Of a stretch of 5,457 nucleotides of DNA, positions 1-5,457 are shown in pieces; position 1 is the first letter of the stretch, and the number at the start of each line of letters is the position of its first letter. The notes beneath the pieces are model-generated. The model did no database searches. It saw nothing but the letters and a program-made list of their open reading frames with translations, and was not told where the DNA came from. The stretch lies in assembly GCA_007133115.1 (NCBI GenBank), contig SLNI01000017.1:1-5457 (forward strand). Direction: 5' to 3'. This DNA is from Thioalkalivibrio sp. (GTDB taxonomy: Bacteria; Pseudomonadota; Gammaproteobacteria; Ectothiorhodospirales; Ectothiorhodospiraceae). The position numbers and the translations under genes are program-made.

Positions 1-614
1 AATGCCTTGGCAAGGGCGTCCAGCTCATGTGCCGCCTTGCCCCGGTGCTCGAGTTCGTGGACCGCGAGGCCCTCGCTGAACGAGCGGCGGAAAGCCATGC
101 GCTGGCTCAAGCGCGCGCGCACCACGCGCAGACCCTGAATCATCGTCAGGGCACCGTAGGCTTCGTCCGATTCGCGGACGGCCTGATGGGTATCGGCGCG
201 ATTGATGAAACTGATGATTTCGGGCTTTGCACGCTCGCCGCGCAATTCCTGAATCTTTTTGACGAATCGATGAGTCGACCAGACGTCCGCCTGGCTGGGT
301 GGCACCGGAACCACCACCTGGTCCGCCGCGAGAATAGCAGCGTACATGGTGCCGAGGTCGGAGGGGCCGACATCGACGATGATCTCCTGATAACGATCTC
401 CGGAGGTCAGGGCTTCGTCCAGACTCTGCGTGAAATCAAGAACGGGTGAGTACCCTTCCTCGTTGCGAACGCGGATGACATCACCCAACGTCCCCTGGGG
501 ATCGAGATCCACAGCCAGCACCGTGCGCTTGTTCATCAGGGCCCACAGCGCGAGATTGAAAGCGACCGTGCTCTTGCCGGTTCCGCCTTTCAGATTGCCA
601 ATGACCGTCAGCAT
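1..614 (-). CDS. ParA-family ATPase, short ParF/VirC1-like type (C-terminus cut by window edge)
   Basis: Reading from the ATG at 614 gives 204 residues, open at the left edge; the family is usually about 205-220 residues, so little is missing. The N-terminus carries the deviant Walker A motif KGGTGKST (residues 9-16) with signature Lys9 and P-loop Lys14. A Walker A'-type strand LAVDLDPQGT has Asp36/Asp38, and the Walker B-like strand IIVDVGPSD has Asp81. The VPVPPSQADVW stretch (102-112) is typical of short orphan or plasmid ParAs. There is no N-terminal helix-turn-helix, so this is not the long plasmid P1 type. Such ATPases dimerise on ATP, bind the nucleoid and move DNA or protein cargo with a partner protein; no partner gene is visible, but it could lie beyond position 1. 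The start is supported by GGAG (+ strand ctcc, 622-625) seven bases upstream. It lies 23 bases past a terminator, so its transcription may depend on readthrough. The cargo is not determined by sequence. Confidence 0.93.
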   Translation of the reverse strand, partial: MLTVIGNLKGGTGKSTVAFNLALWALMNKRTVLAVDLDPQGTLGDVIRVRNEEGYSPVLDFTQSLDEALTSGDRYQEIIVDVGPSDLGTMYAAILAADQVVVPVPPSQADVWSTHRFVKKIQELRGERAKPEIISFINRADTHQAVRESDEAYGALTMIQGLRVVRARLSQRMAFRRSFSEGLAVHELEHRGKAAHELDALAKA

Positions 615-621
615 ATGCGGA

Positions 622-625
622 CTCC
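622..625 (-). promoter_or_regulatory. Ribosome binding site of the ParA-type gene
   Basis: GGAG on the minus strand lies seven bases before the ATG at 614. It fixes the start there and sits just downstream of the terminator U-tract, so a transcript that reads through the terminator would carry an intact ribosome site. Confidence 0.6.
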
Positions 626-637
626 GGGCTGCGGAAG

Positions 638-673
638 AAAAAACATCTGCCCGGCGCGAAGCCGGACAGATGT
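638..673 (-). terminator. Rho-independent terminator after the 115-residue globule-protein gene
   Basis: On the minus strand, ACATCTGTCCGGC (673-661), loop TTCGC, then GCCGGGCAGATGT (655-643) form a 13-bp stem with a single G-U wobble. It is followed directly by a run of six T (643-638, sharing the last stem base). It begins 13 bases after the TAA of the 115-residue gene (687-689). This is a textbook intrinsic terminator and probably ends the highly expressed small-protein transcript before the ATPase gene. Confidence 0.93.
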
Positions 674-686
674 CTCTGGCGGGAAC

Positions 687-1034
687 TTACCAGCGACCGT
701 AGCCGGGGCCGTAGCCACCGTAACCGGGGTGGCCATACCCGTAGCCGTCGCCGTAACCACGACCGGAACCCCAGCCGCGACCGCTGCCGCGGGCGCTCAT
801 GTCGAAATCGCTGAACATGTCACCGAAACCGAACATGTCACCCAGACCACGACCGTAACCGGGGCCGTAGCCACCGTAGCCGGGACCACCCCAGCCGGGG
901 CCGCCATAACCCGGACCACCATAGCCCGGACCACCGTATCCCGGACCGCCCCACCATGCGGACGCGGTCATCGGAACAGCCGCAAGGCCACCAAGGGCCA
1001 CGGCCAGAACAGCTGCCTTTGCAAATTTGCTCAT
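687..1034 (-). CDS. Sulfur globule protein-like exported Gly/Tyr-rich protein
   Basis: A 115-residue protein starting at ATG 1034 with GGAGG (1041-1045) six bases upstream. Residues 1-26 are a clear Sec signal peptide: Lys3 and Lys6, then a hydrophobic [13 protein letters not shown] core and cleavage after TASA. The mature part begins WWGG and continues with five tandem pentapeptides GGPG(Y/W) (29-53). A Gly-poor centre rich in Phe, Met and Asp follows ([15 protein letters not shown], 64-78), then more Gly/Tyr/Arg sequence. The 12-mer [12 protein letters not shown] occurs twice (51-62 and 103-114). No cysteine is present. Size, signal peptide and Gly/aromatic bias match the small sulfur globule envelope proteins of Allochromatium (SgpA/B/C type), which are periplasmic and coat stored sulfur. 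A generic Gly-rich structural protein is the alternative, because low complexity makes the family call uncertain. It is the last gene before the terminator and has the best ribosome site after the 236-residue gene. Confidence 0.85.
   Translation of the reverse strand: MSKFAKAAVLAVALGGLAAVPMTASAWWGGPGYGGPGYGGPGYGGPGWGGPGYGGYGPGYGRGLGDMFGFGDMFSDFDMSARGSGRGWGSGRGYGDGYGYGHPGYGGYGPGYGRW
694..884 (-). repeat. Two near-identical 35-bp copies inside the 115-residue gene
   Basis: Positions 694-728 and 850-884 differ at two internal bases (taGcc/taAcc exchanges) and encode the same [12 protein letters not shown] peptide. They flank the Gly-poor centre of the protein. An internal duplication is the simplest origin; recombination between the copies would delete about 156 bases in frame (52 codons). 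Confidence 0.8.
876..950 (-). repeat. Five tandem 15-bp units encoding GGPG(Y/W)
   Basis: Five in-frame 15-bp units code for [20 protein letters not shown] and GGPGY, residues 29-53 of the 115-residue protein. Units differ mainly at third positions, apart from the Tyr/Trp codon. Such an array can gain or lose units by slippage without breaking the frame. Confidence 0.85.
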
Positions 1035-1040
1035 CTACAA

Positions 1041-1045
1041 CCTCC
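1041..1045 (-). promoter_or_regulatory. Strong Shine-Dalgarno of the 115-residue gene
   Basis: TTGGAGG on the minus strand, with the GGAGG core six bases before ATG 1034. It decides the start. The core also lies in a short near-palindrome (CTCCATTGGAG, 1042-1052), too tight to be a stable hairpin by itself. Confidence 0.8.
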
Positions 1046-1058
1046 AATGGAGTAGTCA

Positions 1059-1108
1059 CCCTCGTTGTAAATGCGCGCCAGCCACGAGGGCGATCAGCCA
1101 GCGCGCAT
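1059..1108 (-). promoter_or_regulatory. Interlocking inverted repeats in the leader of the 115-residue gene
   Basis: On the minus strand, arm A ATGCGCGC (1108-1101) pairs perfectly with A' GCGCGCAT (1078-1071). Arm B CCCTCGT (1090-1084) pairs perfectly with B' ACGAGGG (1065-1059). The order is A-B-A'-B', so the helices either exclude each other or form an H-type pseudoknot. Helix A can be extended inward by G-U and G-C pairs (TGGCTG against TGGCTG). No run of T follows helix A (TTACAA), so it is a poor terminator. B' ends 13 bases before the GGAGG. It may be an mRNA-stability or processing hairpin between two genes, or a translation-control leader. The pairing is seen; the function is inferred. 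Confidence 0.45.
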
Positions 1109-1121
1109 GAAGACTGTATGC

Positions 1122-1646
1122 CTAGTACGGCACGCCGAAGAGCGGCACCCCTCCCAGCGGCGACCCATACAGTGGCGAAAACATACCGAGCCCCGTGCCG
1201 GGATACAACATACTACCGCCCGGGGATCCACCATACGGCAGCCCACCGGGATAGGTCGAGAGGCCCGGGATACCATATGTACCCGGGGACCACAACTCAC
1301 CACGCCGGGTTCCCGCCTCGGGAACATCCAGAGCGGGTGGCCCGTACATTCCGCCCGAAAAGGAACCGGAATATCCCCAACTGATACCGGGTGGCACCGG
1401 CCGGGCACGCTCCCCACCCCGCCGTCTCTGATCCTGAGCCGGATTGTAATCCGGCCCAACGAAACGGCTGTCACCGGGAGCCTGAAAACCCGCAGGTGGT
1501 GGCCGCTGATCGGGGGCAGCCCACGGGTTCCAATCCTGCGCCTGCGCGACGCCCACCATCAGAACGCCGAATGCCAGCCGCCGCGCCCAGGCGGCCAGCG
1601 ATTGGCATGTCGGCCTCATGCGGAGGACCGGGCGGCGCTTCAGCAT
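1122..1646 (-). CDS. Unrecognised exported Gly/Pro/Tyr-rich protein
   Basis: A 174-residue protein from ATG 1646; other in-frame starts are GTG 1667 (181 residues) and ATG 1619 (165 residues). All three retain the export signal: paired Arg, hydrophobic LAFGVLMVGV, then AQAQ with likely cleavage before DWNPW. None has a good Shine-Dalgarno; 1646 has only a weak GTGGA and overlaps the end of a 22-codon reading frame, so the start is uncertain. The mature protein has a Pro/Gln/Arg-rich first part with a basic patch (QRRRGGERAR). The last ~85 residues are rich in Gly, Pro, Tyr and Leu (YGIPGLSTYPGGLPYGG type), with no clear domain and no cysteine. I do not recognise a family. It lies between two globule-protein-like genes in the same direction, so it may be another globule or cell-envelope coat component. 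This is inference from context and composition. Confidence 0.75.
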   Translation of the reverse strand: MLKRRPVLRMRPTCQSLAAWARRLAFGVLMVGVAQAQDWNPWAAPDQRPPPAGFQAPGDSRFVGPDYNPAQDQRRRGGERARPVPPGISWGYSGSFSGGMYGPPALDVPEAGTRRGELWSPGTYGIPGLSTYPGGLPYGGSPGGSMLYPGTGLGMFSPLYGSPLGGVPLFGVPY

Positions 1647-1708
1647 CGCGGCATCCACGACTGCCACGGACGACCCACAGGGGCATGCCCGGGCAGCCGA
1701 CCTCCCAT
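1640..1708 (-). other. Possible 22-codon coupling reading frame between the 236- and 174-residue genes
   Basis: The stop of the 236-residue gene overlaps an ATG (TGATG, 1710-1706). That ATG opens a 22-codon frame ending with TGA at 1642-1640, which overlaps the next start region as ATGCTGA. This stop-start geometry would let ribosomes reinitiate and reach ATG 1646, which lacks a good ribosome site of its own. The encoded peptide resembles nothing I know, and the arrangement could be chance. Confidence 0.3.
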
Positions 1709-2418
1709 CACTCGGGGGCCGATTCCGCGGGAGACGCTTCCATGGCCTGCCGACGCTCTTCCATCATCGTCTGCATGGCTTCACGCTGCTTTTCCATTTC
1801 CGCCATGAACGCTTCGCGACCGGCTTCCATCGCCTTCATGCGGGCTTCCCGCATCGCTTCCATCTCCTCCATGTATGCCTCACGCTCGGCCATCATGGCC
1901 TTCATGCGTTCTTCGCGCTCGGCCATCATGGCTTTCATGCGTTCCTCACGTTCGGCCATCAGTTCCTTCATTTCCTCAGACATCTCGGGCATTTCGCCGT
2001 CGGGGCCTTCACGACTCCACGGCGGCGGCTCGAACCCCGGGAACTCGCGCGCACCGAAGTCGGGACGCGGCGGCATTCCATACGCCGGGGGCGCGCCATA
2101 ACCATGCGGGCCATAGCCATGGGCGGGATGACCGTAACCCTGGCCATAACCCTGACCGCGGGCACTCGAGCGCCCACCGAAGCTCATGCCGCCGGACAGG
2201 TCGCGGTACTGTTCCATACCGGCACCGGAATGGCCTCGGCCGTAGCCACGGCCGCGGTCACCATAACCATATGCGAGCGGGCCGTCTGCGAAGCCCGGGG
2301 TACCGTAACCCGCGGCCTGATCGGCAACGGCCTGATCGGCCTGGACGGCGCCGGACAGCGCCAGCGCAGTGGCGACGGCGAGAACGGTCAAAGAACGTTT
2401 GGTTAGATCATGCTTCAT
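1708..2418 (-). CDS. Exported Gly/Tyr-rich protein with Met-rich hendecad coiled coil; sulfur globule protein-like
   Basis: A 236-residue protein from ATG 2418, with GGAGGAA (2424-2430) close upstream. Residues 1-27 are a signal peptide (KHDLTKR, hydrophobic LTVLAVATALALSGAV, cleavage at VQA-DQ). Residues 37-115 are Gly/Tyr/His-rich (RGQGYGQGYGHPAHGYG type), like globule coat proteins. Residues 110-142 are a Pro-rich linker. Residues 143-229 form a highly charged helix built of 11-residue repeats, with 21 Met in 84 residues (143-226); MAEREERMKAM occurs twice in a row. There is no cysteine. Allochromatium is reported to have, besides small Gly/Tyr-rich globule proteins, a larger coiled-coil one (SgpD); this gene joins both features in one chain. 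It would act in the periplasm, possibly as a self-assembling layer. A Met-rich metal-binding role, given the adjacent RND permease, is an alternative. It starts 37 bases after the permease stop and is probably co-transcribed. Confidence 0.88.
   Translation of the reverse strand: MKHDLTKRSLTVLAVATALALSGAVQADQAVADQAAGYGTPGFADGPLAYGYGDRGRGYGRGHSGAGMEQYRDLSGGMSFGGRSSARGQGYGQGYGHPAHGYGPHGYGAPPAYGMPPRPDFGAREFPGFEPPPWSREGPDGEMPEMSEEMKELMAEREERMKAMMAEREERMKAMMAEREAYMEEMEAMREARMKAMEAGREAFMAEMEKQREAMQTMMEERRQAMEASPAESAPE
1732..1992 (-). repeat. Tandem hendecad (33-bp) repeats coding a Met-rich coiled coil
   Basis: Eight successive 11-residue units (residues 143-230) follow a pattern near xxxRExxMxxM: MPEMSEEMKEL, MAEREERMKAM (twice), MAEREAYMEEM, EAMREARMKAM, EAGREAFMAEM, EKQREAMQTMM and a decayed last unit. 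The best DNA copies are 1888-1920 and 1921-1953, which differ at four of 33 bases, all silent. Met recurs at unit positions 8 and 11, the a and d sites of an 11/3 coiled coil. Confidence 0.85.
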
Positions 2419-2423
2419 CGATA

Positions 2424-2430
2424 TTCCTCC
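2424..2430 (-). promoter_or_regulatory. Shine-Dalgarno of the 236-residue gene
   Basis: GGAGGAA on the minus strand, its GGAGG core seven bases before ATG 2418. This strong site inside the 37-base gap lets the exported protein be translated far more than the upstream permease, even from one mRNA. Confidence 0.8.
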
Positions 2431-2455
2431 AGATGGGGAGTCGTTATGGATTGAA

Positions 2456-5457
<3,002 letters not shown>

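Noticed and set aside
111..120. (GC)5 alternating run, possible Z-DNA
   Set aside because: Short, inside the ATPase coding frame (Arg/Ala codons), with no sign of function.
27..449. 140-codon plus-strand open frame at the left edge
   Set aside because: Antisense to the ATPase, which shows Walker motifs on the minus strand.
615..1055. 146-codon plus-strand open frame opposite the 115-residue gene
   Set aside because: It is the antisense shadow of Gly/Tyr-rich repeats, giving Ala/Val/Thr-rich sequence; the minus strand has the signal peptide, ribosome site and terminator.
1618..2406. 262-codon plus-strand open frame with repeated His/Phe units
   Set aside because: Its repeats mirror the minus-strand hendecads and it lacks a ribosome site or recognisable domain; long antisense frames are expected opposite GC-rich low-complexity genes.

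Overview
All five genes in this GC-rich window read on the minus strand, so the order of transcription runs from the right edge to the left. The order is: an RND-family efflux permease missing its N-terminus (right edge to 2456); three small exported low-complexity proteins (1708-2418, 1122-1646, 687-1034); a strong intrinsic terminator (638-673); and a short ParA-type ATPase that runs off the left edge (1-614). Gaps between the first four genes are 37, 61 and 87 bases, which fits one operon. No stretch over 300 bases lacks a gene, and I see no RNA gene, mobile element or CRISPR array.

The exported proteins suggest the organism. The 115-residue protein has a signal peptide, tandem GGPGY/W pentapeptides and no cysteine, as in the sulfur globule proteins of purple sulfur bacteria. 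The 236-residue protein has a Gly/Tyr-rich first half and a long Met-rich coiled coil, recalling the coiled-coil type of globule protein. The third, 174 residues, is a Gly/Pro/Tyr-rich exported protein I do not recognise. Base composition and these families point to a sulfur-oxidising gammaproteobacterium (Chromatiales / Ectothiorhodospiraceae type). This is an inference: low-complexity proteins are weak phylogenetic evidence.

The permease would export a substrate across the inner membrane with adaptor and outer-membrane partners that must lie outside the window. It carries an unusual ~209-residue cytoplasmic tail with an amphipathic segment and a basic end. The ParA-type ATPase is of the short kind, without an N-terminal DNA-binding domain, that is used for plasmids and for positioning protein cargos. 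Its place behind globule-protein genes suggests a testable idea: a partition-type system that positions or segregates sulfur globules, possibly bridged across the inner membrane by the permease tail. Nothing in the sequence proves this.

Other structure worth noting: the Met-rich domain is an almost perfect tandem 11-residue (hendecad) repeat; the leader of the 115-residue gene holds two interlocking inverted repeats; and the terminator ends only 23 bases before the ATPase start, leaving no room for a separate promoter after it.
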